Positions 1 through 8,761 of a stretch of DNA of 64,000 nucleotides are shown here, in pieces. Each line of letters opens with the position of its first letter. The first letter of the stretch is position 1. Both the position numbers and the translations under genes were made by a program. The stretch lies in NCBI GenBank assembly GCA_028876495.1, contig JAGWRO010000041.1:1-64000 (forward strand). Direction: 5' to 3'. A model generated the notes under the pieces. That model was not told the origin of the DNA. It searched no databases and worked only from the letters and a program-made list of their open reading frames with translations. Source of the DNA: Bacteroidota bacterium (GTDB lineage: Bacteria; Bacteroidota; Bacteroidia; Chitinophagales; Chitinophagaceae).

Positions 1-143
1 CAATGATTAAAGGATTGTTTCTTAGAAAAATACATGCAGTAACCTTTAAAGGCTTTCTGCTGAAATTAATAATATTTATTGTCGCTTTTACTTTTGAAAA
101 ACTTGCTTAAGTAAATAGCAACTTGGGTTAATTAGCTAATTAT

Positions 144-1604
144 TTAATGCCCTCTGCCCCATCCAAACCAATCATTTCCGTTGGCGTAGATCAATAAGGC
201 AAACAGCAAAACCATGCCCACAATTTGCGCATATTCCAAAAACTTATCACTTGGTTTTCTACCAGTGATCATTTCAACAACGGTAAATACAACATGTCCT
301 CCATCCAGCGCCGGTATTGGCAATAAATTCATAAAAGCAAGAATGATGGAGAAAAAGGCAGTTATTTTCCAGAAAACCTGCCAATCCCAACCGGTACTCG
401 GGAAAATAGATGCCATGGTTTTAAATCCACCAAGCCCTTTATAAGCACCGGTTTCAGGATTAAAGATCATTTTGATTTGCTGAATATAAAAATCTAATTG
501 TTTACCTGTTTCTCTTACACCTGCCGGAAATGATGCAAGAAAACTATACTTTTTGTTTTCTATTTTTAATAATCCCAGGCTATCGGCCTGTAGAAAATTA
601 ATGTTATAAAACCCAATCGTACCGGATGTATCTACCAAAACTCTTGTTTTCACCGGGCTTCCATCCCGAATCACAGTGAGAGTAACGCTATCGCCCTTTT
701 TCTTTTTCAGCAAAGGTGCCATTTCATCAAAATAATTTACAGCAGTAGAATCCACAGCAACTATTTTATCATATTTGCGCAGCCGTTCCCGGTTTTCGTT
801 TATAGAGTCATTTACAGGGCCTGTGTTCGAATTTTTTATCCTGGTGTCAACATACACAGTTTCATTTCCTGAGGTGGATTTGTTTTTTGATCGCGGGAAT
901 TCTCCAATTATTACAGGAAGTCGTGGTTGAAAAAAATGTGTATTTCTCTTTCTTTTTTGCTCTATCAACTGCTCTATCATATTTACAGGAACATCAATGG
1001 TTTCCTGCTTTCCATTTCTTTCAACTGTAATTGTTTTACCTACCAAAATTTTACCTGGAAGATCTTCGAAATATTTTACAGGCTCTCCGTTTACAGCCAC
1101 TATTTTATCGCCATTTTTCAAACCAATATTACTCATGAGACTATCTGTAATCCATATTCCATTTTTCATGTCTTGCACGGGCAATTTAGTTTCGCCCCAT
1201 GTATAAAGAACCATCGCATAAATAACAAAGGCGAGCAAAACATTCATTGTAACGCCAGCCAATAAAATAATCAGTCGTTGCCAGGCCGGTTTACTTCTAA
1301 ATTCCCAGGGTTGCGGCTGCTGCTTCATCTGTTCTTTATCCATACTCTCATCCACCATACCGGCAATTTTTACATAACCGCCTAAAGGAAGCCATCCAAT
1401 TCCATATTCAGTTTCACCTACTTTCTTTTTAAAAATAGAAAACCATGGATCGAAAAATAAATAAAATTTTTCGACACGGCACTTAAACCACTTAGCGGTA
1501 ATAAAGTGGCCGAACTCATGAACGATCACCAAAATGGATAGTGAAAAAATAAGATAACCGGCTTGCAAACCTACGCCCGGCCAATTGATTGCTAATAATG
1601 TCAT
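144..1604 (-). CDS. rseP: RseP-type site-2 zinc metalloprotease (M50)
   Basis: Membrane-embedded intramembrane protease of the RseP/S2P family. It cleaves transmembrane segments, typically of anti-sigma factors after a first periplasmic cut, or of leftover signal peptides. The HEFGH zinc motif is at residues 29-33 in the first membrane segment, and the LDGG motif that completes the metal site is near residues 433-436 in a late one. Two PDZ-like regions lie between (about 130-210 and 265-345). Length 486 aa is usual for Bacteroidota. It lies 77 bp downstream of dxr on the same strand, the common dxr-rseP arrangement, so co-transcription is likely. Its substrates here are unknown. Confidence 0.95.
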   Translation of the reverse strand: MTLLAINWPGVGLQAGYLIFSLSILVIVHEFGHFITAKWFKCRVEKFYLFFDPWFSIFKKKVGETEYGIGWLPLGGYVKIAGMVDESMDKEQMKQQPQPWEFRSKPAWQRLIILLAGVTMNVLLAFVIYAMVLYTWGETKLPVQDMKNGIWITDSLMSNIGLKNGDKIVAVNGEPVKYFEDLPGKILVGKTITVERNGKQETIDVPVNMIEQLIEQKRKRNTHFFQPRLPVIIGEFPRSKNKSTSGNETVYVDTRIKNSNTGPVNDSINENRERLRKYDKIVAVDSTAVNYFDEMAPLLKKKKGDSVTLTVIRDGSPVKTRVLVDTSGTIGFYNINFLQADSLGLLKIENKKYSFLASFPAGVRETGKQLDFYIQQIKMIFNPETGAYKGLGGFKTMASIFPSTGWDWQVFWKITAFFSIILAFMNLLPIPALDGGHVVFTVVEMITGRKPSDKFLEYAQIVGMVLLFALLIYANGNDWFGWGRGH

Positions 1605-1681
1605 ACAATGTTAAATGTACAAATGTTGATGTACGGTATTTTTATTTTTGAATTTAAGCTTTCCTTTTTAGAGGTTTCAGT

Positions 1682-2848
1682 TTACATATTCAGCAAAGAT
1701 GCGGCAAAATTACGCGCCTCGCCGTCGGTTTCAAAATAATCGGAAAGATTTGGCTTTTCTATATAATTTATTTTTTGAAGGCATTTTTCAATTACGGCAG
1801 TTATATCCAGAAATCCAATACGGTTATTTAAAAAAGCCCAAACAGCGATTTCATTGGCCGCATTTAAAATGCATGGAAAATTTCCTCCCTTTTCAAGCGC
1901 CATTATTGCAAGACTAAGATTACGGAATGTTTTAATATCCGGTGGTTCAAAAGCAAGAACAGGAATTTTTTTAAAATTTGCACGAGGAGTATCATTGGCC
2001 ACCCTTTTAGGAAAAGTAAGTGCATATTGAATAGGAAGTTTCATATCGGGCAAGCCCATTTGAGCTTTGATACTTCCATCCTCAAATTGAACCATGCTGT
2101 GAATAATACTTTGCGGATGAACAATAACTTCTATCTGATCAGGTGCAAGATTAAAAAGCCACTTGGCTTCAATCATCTCAAGCCCTTTATTCATCAGTGT
2201 TGCAGAATCAATGGTAATTTTTGCCCCCATCTTCCAATTAGGATGCTGCAACGCATGATCTCTTTTCACATTCACTAAAAAGTTAGGCTTTTTGCCCAAA
2301 AAAGGGCCGCCGCTTGCAGTTAAAATTACTTTTTCAATTTTATTCCTGGTTTCACCGATCAAGCATTGAAAGATGGCTGAATGTTCACTGTCCACCGGAA
2401 TTATTGGAACTCTTTTTTCCACGGCTAACTGCATCACAAGATCACCCGCAACAACAAGCGTTTCTTTATTTGCCAAAGCAACCGCCTTCCCATTTTCTAT
2501 CGCTCTTAATGTTGGTTTCAACCCTGCAAAACCAACAATTGCGGCCAGCATCATATCATAAGTATCAAAATCAGCTACTTCATCCAAAGCGCTTTCGCCG
2601 CCAAAAACTTTTATATCTGTCGATCCCAACGCCTTTTTTACTTTTTCATATTTGCCTTCATCCACTATTACCACAGCATTTGGCTGAAACTTAAGCGCTT
2701 GTTCAATTAATAATTTATCATTTGTATGAGCTGTCAATATTTCTACTTCGAACAAATCAGGATGTGCTTCAATCACTTCCAAAGCCTGAGTGCCAATGGA
2801 ACCTGTTGAGCCAAAAATCGCAATCCTTTTTTTTATCGATTCTGCCAT
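1682..2848 (-). CDS. dxr: 1-deoxy-D-xylulose-5-phosphate reductoisomerase
   Basis: Catalyses the NADPH-dependent conversion of 1-deoxyxylulose 5-phosphate to 2-C-methylerythritol 4-phosphate, the committed step of the MEP isoprenoid pathway, in the cytosol. The N-terminal NADPH loop GSTGSIGT is at residues 13-20, and the metal-binding segment with Asp153 and Glu155 (DSE) is present. The substrate-binding segments ASGGPF and ATLMNKGLEMIEA are also visible. Length 388 aa is normal. It is followed by rseP, and preceded by argH with a 65-bp gap, so it may belong to the tail of the arginine transcript or have its own promoter. Confidence 0.97.
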   Translation of the reverse strand: MAESIKKRIAIFGSTGSIGTQALEVIEAHPDLFEVEILTAHTNDKLLIEQALKFQPNAVVIVDEGKYEKVKKALGSTDIKVFGGESALDEVADFDTYDMMLAAIVGFAGLKPTLRAIENGKAVALANKETLVVAGDLVMQLAVEKRVPIIPVDSEHSAIFQCLIGETRNKIEKVILTASGGPFLGKKPNFLVNVKRDHALQHPNWKMGAKITIDSATLMNKGLEMIEAKWLFNLAPDQIEVIVHPQSIIHSMVQFEDGSIKAQMGLPDMKLPIQYALTFPKRVANDTPRANFKKIPVLAFEPPDIKTFRNLSLAIMALEKGGNFPCILNAANEIAVWAFLNNRIGFLDITAVIEKCLQKINYIEKPNLSDYFETDGEARNFAASLLNM

Positions 2849-2913
2849 TTCATCTTCTTTAAAATATCAAATCAGGGAAATTTTCGCTAATTCCCCATAT
2901 GGAAGTTGGCAAT

Positions 2914-4245
2914 TTACTGTAATAATTTTTGTAAAGCATCATTCACAGCCTTAAAATTAAAGCGGTTGATAATGTTTTCCATCATTCTTTTTATCTCTTC
3001 ATTTTGAAGATTTCCTATTGAACCTTCGTGAGAATGGTTCATTTTCATTTCTGTTTTAAAGGTTCCCGCTTCCACATCAGCGCCAATTTTTTTATAAGCA
3101 TCGCGCAATGGCATACCTTCTAAAACCAATTTGTTCATTTCTTCCACCGTAAACAGGTATTTATATTTTTCATCAGAAAGAATATCATTTTTCACTTCTA
3201 TATTTTCAAACATCAATGTAGCCATACGAATACAATCTTTCAGATTTTTAATTGCCGGAAAAAGATGTTCTTTCAATAATTGAAAATCCCTGTGATATCC
3301 TGAGGGAAGATTGGTTGTCATCATCAGAATCTCGTTCGGAAGTGCTTGTATGCGGTTGCAATGACCACGAATCAATTCGAAAACATCGGGATTTTTTTTA
3401 TGGGGCATGATGCTGCTTCCTGTTGTAAGTTCATCAGGAAATGAAATGAATCCAAAGTTCTGGTTAAGGTAAAGGCATGCATCCATACTCATACGGGAAA
3501 GTGTAGACGCAATATTTGCCAATGCCTGTGAAAGGACTCTTTCTGTTTTTCCACGACTCATTTGCGCATAAACTACATTATAATTCAGGTCATCAAAACC
3601 AAGCAATTTTGTGGTTAATTTCCTATCGATGGGAAATGAAGAGCCGAAACCTGCAGCCGAACCCAAAGGATTTTTATTAACGATTTGCCAGGTAGCATGA
3701 AGTGAGATGATATCATCAACAAGGCTTTCAGCATAAGCTCCAAACCACAAACCAAAAGAGCTGGGCATGGCAAGTTGCAAATGAGTATAGCCCGGCAAAA
3801 GGTGGTCTTTAAATTTTTCGCTCTGTTGCAAAAGAAGATCAAAAAAGGCGTTCACTTCACGAACCAATTGTTCAATTTCACTTCTCAAAAAAAGTTTCAG
3901 ATCAAGAATCACCTGGTCGTTTCTTGAACGGGCAGAATGAATTTTTTTGCCTGAATCGCCCAGTTGCTTTGTTAAAAGAAATTCAACCTGCGAATGAATG
4001 TCTTCAACTCCTTCTTCTAAAGAAAAGGCTCCTCCTATTATACTGGCATAAATATCTTTCAACGCTTTCTCAAGCTCATCCAATTCTTCTTTGGTAAGTA
4101 AACCAACTTTCTCCAGCATTTTAATATGGGCAAGCGAACCCAGAACATCAAACGGTGCAAGAAACAAATCCAGTTCGCGGTCTTTTCCAACCGTGAAGGT
4201 TTCAACTTCTTTTAAAGATTCAATATTTTTTTGCCAGAGTTTCAT
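2914..4245 (-). CDS. argH: Argininosuccinate lyase
   Basis: Last enzyme of arginine synthesis: splits argininosuccinate into arginine and fumarate. It is a member of the fumarase/aspartase superfamily; the signature GSSIMPHKKNP is at residues 276-286, with the catalytic serine in the GSS loop, and the HSARSRNDQ segment is at 103-111. Length 443 aa is typical. It is the final gene of the minus-strand arginine operon but is separated from argE' by a ~380-bp segment holding a broken four-helix-bundle gene, which looks like an insertion. Whether argH is still reached by read-through from the operon promoter cannot be told from sequence. Confidence 0.96.
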   Translation of the reverse strand: MKLWQKNIESLKEVETFTVGKDRELDLFLAPFDVLGSLAHIKMLEKVGLLTKEELDELEKALKDIYASIIGGAFSLEEGVEDIHSQVEFLLTKQLGDSGKKIHSARSRNDQVILDLKLFLRSEIEQLVREVNAFFDLLLQQSEKFKDHLLPGYTHLQLAMPSSFGLWFGAYAESLVDDIISLHATWQIVNKNPLGSAAGFGSSFPIDRKLTTKLLGFDDLNYNVVYAQMSRGKTERVLSQALANIASTLSRMSMDACLYLNQNFGFISFPDELTTGSSIMPHKKNPDVFELIRGHCNRIQALPNEILMMTTNLPSGYHRDFQLLKEHLFPAIKNLKDCIRMATLMFENIEVKNDILSDEKYKYLFTVEEMNKLVLEGMPLRDAYKKIGADVEAGTFKTEMKMNHSHEGSIGNLQNEEIKRMMENIINRFNFKAVNDALQKLLQ

Positions 4246-4257
4246 TTATCAATTACA

Positions 4258-4276
4258 AATTAAAAATTACGAATTA
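4258..4276. repeat. Left arm of 19-bp inverted repeat bounding the four-helix-bundle gene
   Basis: AATTAAAAATTACGAATTA. The exact reverse complement occurs at 4638-4656. The stop codon of the restored four-helix-bundle frame falls inside this arm. Related sequences (aattcgtaattcttaat) occur at 54840-54856 and 54972-54988, so this is one member of a dispersed family. Confidence 0.8.
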
Positions 4277-4626
4277 CGGGTTTTTACAGTTATTTGGATT
4301 TTACCCAATATTTTACAAATTTCTTCGCCATCATTCAACATAATTTCTGCTTGTTCTTTAGAAAGAAAAGAAGATCAATATAATAATTTTAGCCAGTAAA
4401 TTATTTCTCTTGCTTCTTTATAAGCAATACTTAACTTTGAAACAAAATCTTTGTCAGACTGGCCTCCAATTGCTTCTTCGACATTTGCACCCACTGATGT
4501 ACCACTTCTTAAAAGCTGTTTTGAAAGAACAAACTCTTTCTTTTCCTCACACAAATATTTATAGAGATTCACAACACGAATTGCAAAAGCAAAACTTTTA
4601 TCCCGTATGATATTGTCCGTTTTCAA
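4267..4626 (-). pseudogene. Four-helix-bundle protein (rRNA-intervening-sequence/TIGR02436 type), interrupted by an in-frame TGA
   Basis: The open part (4375-4626) gives 83 residues with the family hallmarks: the early DKSFAFAIRVVNLY helix, then LLRSGTSVGANVEEA, SDKDFVSKLSIAYKEA and a REIIYWLKLLY helix. A TGA at 4377-4375 stops it. The same frame continues for 35 more codons to TAA at 4269-4267, with residues starting SSFLSKEQAEIMLNDGEEI that match the usual last helix, giving the normal ~119 aa. One substitution therefore explains the break. The start is a TTG overlapping the argE' stop as TTGA. Homologues sit in 23S rRNA intervening sequences or stand alone; function is unknown. Related by fold to Avd of diversity-generating retroelements, but no reverse transcriptase is nearby. 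Confidence 0.75.
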
Positions 4627-5717
4627 TTTGTAATTTCTAATTCGTAATTTTTAATTAATTGAATATACGTTTCAATACCATCTTTAATTTCTTTTTTATA
4701 AATAAATTCATCAGCACTATGGCTTCTTGCAGAATCACCCGGTCCCAATTTTAAAGAAGGAAAATCCATCAAAGCCATGTCTGAACAGGTTGGCGAGCCA
4801 TAAGAAGAAATTCCCATTTTTGCTCCGGCAATTACCAAAGGATGATTTTCTTTGATAAAAGAGGATTTCAATCTTACTGAACGCGGCTGAATCTCACTCT
4901 TAATATTCTCACTGATTATGGAAATGATTTCTTCAAATGTATACAATTCATTCACACGCACATCCACTAAAAATTTGCATTCTGAAGGAACAATATTATG
5001 TGTTTTATTTTCTGTATTAATTGATGTAACAGCAATATGAACTTCGCCCAAAAGAGAAGAAACTTTTGGAAACTGAAAAGTACTTAGCCATTCAATATCT
5101 TTCACCGCTATGTATAATGCATTAACACCTTCGTTGCGCGCAGCATGACCGGCTTTACCGTGAGCAACACAATCCAATACCAACAATCCTTTTTCAGCAA
5201 CAGCCATATTTAGTAACGTCGGTTCACCCACAATGGCACAATCAATTTCAGGAAGATGGTTTAATAAAATTTCAACTCCGTTTTTACCGGAAATTTCTTC
5301 CTCAGCAGTTCCTGCGAAAACAATATTAAATGGAATATCAGCGTCATAAAAATAAACGAATGTAGCGATTAGAGAAACCAAAGGACCGCCTGCATCATTG
5401 GAGCCTAATCCAAATAATTTTCCGTCCTTTTCAATTGGTTCGAACGGATTCAAAGTATAGCCCTTATTGGGTTTCACCGTATCATGATGAGAATTTAATA
5501 ACAGCGTTTTTTTATTTTTATCAAAATGCTGGTTGGTAGCCCACACATTGTTTAGATAGCGGTTGGTTTTTATATTTTTTCGCTGGAAAAATTCTTCCAA
5601 GCAATCAGCCGTTATATCTTCTTCTTTACTGAATGAAGGGATAGCAATTAATTGTTTTAATAAATTAACAGCGTCAAAATATAAATCATCAATATTTGTT
5701 TGTCTGCTACTCATCAA
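4623..5717 (-). CDS. argE: M20 family N-acyl-ornithine/citrulline deacylase (ArgE'-type)
   Basis: Zinc-dependent M20 amidohydrolase, 364 aa. By operon position it removes the N-acyl group (succinyl or acetyl) after carbamoylation in the Bacteroidota arginine pathway, freeing citrulline for ArgG. Metal-site motifs are visible: HHD at 77-79, the bridging aspartate in GSNDAGG around 108, the GTAEEE glutamates at 139-141, and a late SPTCSDMA segment. The start overlaps the argB stop as ATGA (translational coupling). Its last residues (NYELEITN) are encoded by the repeat arm at 4638-4656, so the native 3' end may have been replaced when the repeat unit arrived. The substrate acyl group is inferred from ArgF'. 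Confidence 0.88.
   Translation of the reverse strand: MMSSRQTNIDDLYFDAVNLLKQLIAIPSFSKEEDITADCLEEFFQRKNIKTNRYLNNVWATNQHFDKNKKTLLLNSHHDTVKPNKGYTLNPFEPIEKDGKLFGLGSNDAGGPLVSLIATFVYFYDADIPFNIVFAGTAEEEISGKNGVEILLNHLPEIDCAIVGEPTLLNMAVAEKGLLVLDCVAHGKAGHAARNEGVNALYIAVKDIEWLSTFQFPKVSSLLGEVHIAVTSINTENKTHNIVPSECKFLVDVRVNELYTFEEIISIISENIKSEIQPRSVRLKSSFIKENHPLVIAGAKMGISSYGSPTCSDMALMDFPSLKLGPGDSARSHSADEFIYKKEIKDGIETYIQLIKNYELEITN
4638..4656. repeat. Right arm of 19-bp inverted repeat
   Basis: Perfect reverse complement of 4258-4276. It lies inside the last codons of argE' and 11 bp upstream of the TTG start of the broken four-helix-bundle gene, so the two arms bracket that gene tightly. Confidence 0.8.
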
Positions 5718-6523
5718 AGAGAAATTTTTGTTCCGCCGGTTCCTTTTATTAAAGATGATAAGTGAGAAGAATTTCCAATAATTACTTCGTTCACTCCTTT
5801 ATTAATTGCATCAAACGCGTTATCAATTTTTGGCAAAATACCCGCGAATAATTTGTTCGATTTTTTTAAGGTTAAATAGTTTTCTTTATTGATCTTATGA
5901 ATTACTGAATTTTCATCTTCCACCTCCAAAAGCACACCGTTTTTTTCAAAACAAAAAACAAGTTTTACATCATAATAAGAAGACAAATTAACAGCGATAA
6001 CAGAAGCAATTGTATCGGCGTTCGTATTTAAAACATGACCATTGCCATCGTGTGTAAGTGCTGCTACTACCGGTGCAAGATCATTCTCCAGAAATAATTT
6101 CCAGTTTTTTGCATCAATATCTTCATCCCGTAAATCTCCTACCCACCCGTAATCAATTTCTTTTACCGGTCGTTTTTTTGCAGGCAACAAATTCGCATCA
6201 GCGCCGGTAACACCAAGTGCATTGCAATGTTTCGCCTGCAGTTGTGCCACAATTTTTTTATTCACCAGCCCACCATACACCATTGTTACTAAATCAATCG
6301 TTTTATCATCAGTAATTCTTCGTCCATTAATATAATTAGATTGAATATTTAATTGGTTACCGATAGAAGTAGCAATTTTTCCGCCACCGTGCACTAATAT
6401 TTTTTTATTGTCAATTTTTGAAAAATGGGTAAGAAAAGAATCCAGTTGAACAGCATCATCAATTACATTTCCGCCAATTTTTATAACAAAAAGTTTTTCA
6501 TTATCGTCGGAAGATGAAATCAT
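5714..6523 (-). CDS. argB: N-acylglutamate kinase
   Basis: Amino-acid kinase family enzyme that phosphorylates the gamma-carboxylate of N-acetyl- or N-succinylglutamate in arginine synthesis. The N-terminal KIGGNVID nucleotide loop, the LVHGGGK substrate loop and a C-terminal FAGILPKI segment are visible. I choose the ATG at 6523, which overlaps the argF' stop as ATGA and gives 269 aa; a longer frame to 6568 would add a cysteine- and glycine-rich tail that only reflects overlap with argF'. It sits between argF' and argE', with 4-nt overlaps on both sides. Confidence 0.94.
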   Translation of the reverse strand: MISSSDDNEKLFVIKIGGNVIDDAVQLDSFLTHFSKIDNKKILVHGGGKIATSIGNQLNIQSNYINGRRITDDKTIDLVTMVYGGLVNKKIVAQLQAKHCNALGVTGADANLLPAKKRPVKEIDYGWVGDLRDEDIDAKNWKLFLENDLAPVVAALTHDGNGHVLNTNADTIASVIAVNLSSYYDVKLVFCFEKNGVLLEVEDENSVIHKINKENYLTLKKSNKLFAGILPKIDNAFDAINKGVNEVIIGNSSHLSSLIKGTGGTKISL

Positions 6524-7482
6524 AATAATCCATTTAAAATGTCCGCCAGTACAGCCTGCGCAGCCCAAACGCGATTCCCGCTTTCTTCGGTAATAATGCT
6601 ATTATCGCTGTCCAATACCTCGTCACTTAATTCTACATTTCTGCGCACCGGAAGACAATGCATCACCCTTGCATTATTAGTAACTGCTAATTTATTTTTT
6701 GTAAGCATCCAGTCCTTTTCAGCAGGTATTATTTTTCCATAATATTTGTAGCTGCTCCAGTTTTTTACATACACAAAATCTGCATCTTTTAGCGCTTGTG
6801 CCTGATCGTTAGTAATGGTAGCATCCCCTGTAAATTCCTTATCAAGGTTATAACCTTCCGGATTGGCAATTATGAAATCCGCTTGCCCCCACGCATTTAT
6901 CCACTGTGAAAAACTATTGGCAACGCATTGAGGCAAAGCTTTTACATGTGGTGCCCACGTTAAAACCACTTTTGGTTTTGCTTTTGTTTTTACAGGAAGG
7001 TGCTCAGTGATAGTTATGATATCAGTTAAACTCTGCAATGGATGCACAGTGGCACTTTCCAGGCTTACAACCGGGATACCTGAATATTTTACAAATTGCT
7101 GGAGTATTTTTTCTGAATAATCTTCTTCACGGTTTTTTAAAGATGGAAACGTACGCACTCCCAGGATATCAAAATATTTTCCCAATATAGGCGCAGCATC
7201 CTTTACATGTTCTGCAGTGGAACCATTCATCACCGCTCCTTCTTCAAACTCTAACGACCATCCGTCCTGTCCGGCATTAAAAACGATTGCTTCCATACCC
7301 AAATTTTGTGCAGCGATTTGTGTGCTCAAGCGCGTGCGCATACTTGGATTGAGAAACATCAGACCAATGCGTTTTCCTTTTCCTAAAGTTTGAGAAGCTA
7401 AAGGATTCTTCTTGAAATTCAATGCAGTTTTTACAAGAAAATTAATATCGCCTGCATCGTTAACTGAAAGAAAATTTTTCAA
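6520..7482 (-). CDS. argF': N-succinyl-/N-acetyl-L-ornithine carbamoyltransferase (ArgF')
   Basis: Transcarbamylase of the Bacteroidota/Xanthomonas type, which carbamoylates an N-acylated ornithine rather than free ornithine. The carbamoyl-phosphate loop (SMRTR, 47-51) and the HCLPVRRN segment near the C-terminus are present. The residue that decides between acetyl and succinyl substrates in characterised members (Pro90 in the Bacteroides fragilis succinyl enzyme, Glu92 in the Xanthomonas acetyl enzyme) is Ala90 here, in GSTAEH, which favours N-succinylornithine. It overlaps argB by 4 nt and lies 27 bp after argD. Length 320 aa matches the family. Confidence 0.93.
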   Translation of the reverse strand: MKNFLSVNDAGDINFLVKTALNFKKNPLASQTLGKGKRIGLMFLNPSMRTRLSTQIAAQNLGMEAIVFNAGQDGWSLEFEEGAVMNGSTAEHVKDAAPILGKYFDILGVRTFPSLKNREEDYSEKILQQFVKYSGIPVVSLESATVHPLQSLTDIITITEHLPVKTKAKPKVVLTWAPHVKALPQCVANSFSQWINAWGQADFIIANPEGYNLDKEFTGDATITNDQAQALKDADFVYVKNWSSYKYYGKIIPAEKDWMLTKNKLAVTNNARVMHCLPVRRNVELSDEVLDSDNSIITEESGNRVWAAQAVLADILNGLL

Positions 7483-7509
7483 TAATAATTAAATTGTTTA
7501 AATGAATAA

Positions 7510-8685
7510 TTAATTAGCATTAACTGCAGAAGTAACTTCCTTTCCTTTTGAAAGAAATGAAACTTCTTCTTTAAGTGCGTTTAAAAATTTATCTGCATCA
7601 CTTTTTTTCAAAGCAAGTGAAGGTAACAACCTTATCACATTTGGTTTTGCTTCGCCGGTAAATATTTTATGCTTATGCAAAAGATTTTTCTTCAAATCTT
7701 TTAATTCATCGGGAACATCAAATCCTATCATCAATCCTTTACCGCGAACATTTTTTAAGCCTTCGACTTTTTCAATTTCCCGGATCAGGTAATTACCAAT
7801 TTCTTCAGCGTTTTTCATCAGGTCTTCTTTTTCCATCACTTCCAAAACAGCGATCGCCGCGGCACATGCAAGGTGATTGCCACCAAAAGTAGTTCCCAGC
7901 ATAAAATATTTTGGAGAAATCTCAGGAGAAATCGAAATGCCGCCAATCGGGAAACCGTTTCCCATTCCCTTTGCCATTGAATAAATATCGGCTTCAACTT
8001 CCGCATAATCATGAGAATAAAACTTTCCGGTTCTTCCGTAACCACATTGTACTGAATCGGCAATAAAAACGGCTCCATATTCTGTACACAAATTCCTTAT
8101 CAGTTGCAAAAAAGATCTTGACGCAACCCTTATTCCGCCTACACCCTGGATTCCCTCAACAATTACAGCACATACTTCTTTTCCTTGTTCTTCAAAATAA
8201 TCTTTCAAGGCATCTTCATCATTAAAAGGAAGAAAAATCACACTTGATGTTTCATTTACCGGGGCTATAATTGAAGGATTATCTGTGGCAGCAACAGCCA
8301 GTGAAGTACGGCCATGAAATGCTTTCGAAAATGCAATAATTTTTTTTCTGCCATTATGAAAAGAAGCAAGCTTTAAAGCATTTTCATTCGCTTCTGCGCC
8401 CGAATTACAAAGAAATAACTGGTAATTATTTTTGCCTGAAACCTTACCCAATTTATCGGCAAGTTCCTGTTGCAAAGGGATTTTCACTGAATTGGAGTAG
8501 AATGCAATTTTCTCCAACTGATCTTCAATTCTTTTTACCCAATGAGGGTTGGTATGTCCAATACTGATCACGGCATGGCCTCCATACATATCAAGGTACT
8601 CTGTACCTTTATCGTCCCAAACATAGGACCCAGAAGCTTTTACAATGTTAATGTCATTAATTGGATATACGTCGAATAGAGTCAT
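7510..8685 (-). CDS. argD: N-acylornithine aminotransferase
   Basis: PLP-dependent class III aminotransferase, 391 aa, that converts N-acylglutamate semialdehyde to N-acylornithine using glutamate. The PLP lysine is Lys239 in SMAKGMGNG, preceded by the Asp210 contact in IADSVQCGYGRTG. The phosphate loop NSGAEANENALK (94-105) is intact. It lies within the arg operon between argC and argF'. The 76-bp spacer to argC contains two direct copies of ATAAGTTTTAAG. Class III enzymes can share roles with ornithine or GABA aminotransferase, but the context makes ArgD firm. Confidence 0.94.
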   Translation of the reverse strand: MTLFDVYPINDINIVKASGSYVWDDKGTEYLDMYGGHAVISIGHTNPHWVKRIEDQLEKIAFYSNSVKIPLQQELADKLGKVSGKNNYQLFLCNSGAEANENALKLASFHNGRKKIIAFSKAFHGRTSLAVAATDNPSIIAPVNETSSVIFLPFNDEDALKDYFEEQGKEVCAVIVEGIQGVGGIRVASRSFLQLIRNLCTEYGAVFIADSVQCGYGRTGKFYSHDYAEVEADIYSMAKGMGNGFPIGGISISPEISPKYFMLGTTFGGNHLACAAAIAVLEVMEKEDLMKNAEEIGNYLIREIEKVEGLKNVRGKGLMIGFDVPDELKDLKKNLLHKHKIFTGEAKPNVIRLLPSLALKKSDADKFLNALKEEVSFLSKGKEVTSAVNAN

Positions 8686-8690
8686 GAGTT

Positions 8691-8716
8691 ATAAGTTTTA
8701 AGTAATAAGTTTTAAG
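8691..8716. repeat. Two 12-bp direct repeats in the argC-argD spacer
   Basis: ATAAGTTTTAAG occurs at 8691-8702 and again at 8705-8716. Short AT-rich repeats of this kind recur between genes in this window. No regulatory role can be assigned. Confidence 0.6.
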
Positions 8717-8761
8717 CACGGACCTTTGAAATCAACGAGATATTACGAATCATGCTGCATT

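Noticed and set aside
3-110. 35-codon plus-strand frame at the window edge (MIKGLFLRK...)
   Set aside because: Lysine/phenylalanine-rich, no recognised features, no promoter visible; it may be the tail of a gene outside the window but cannot be supported.
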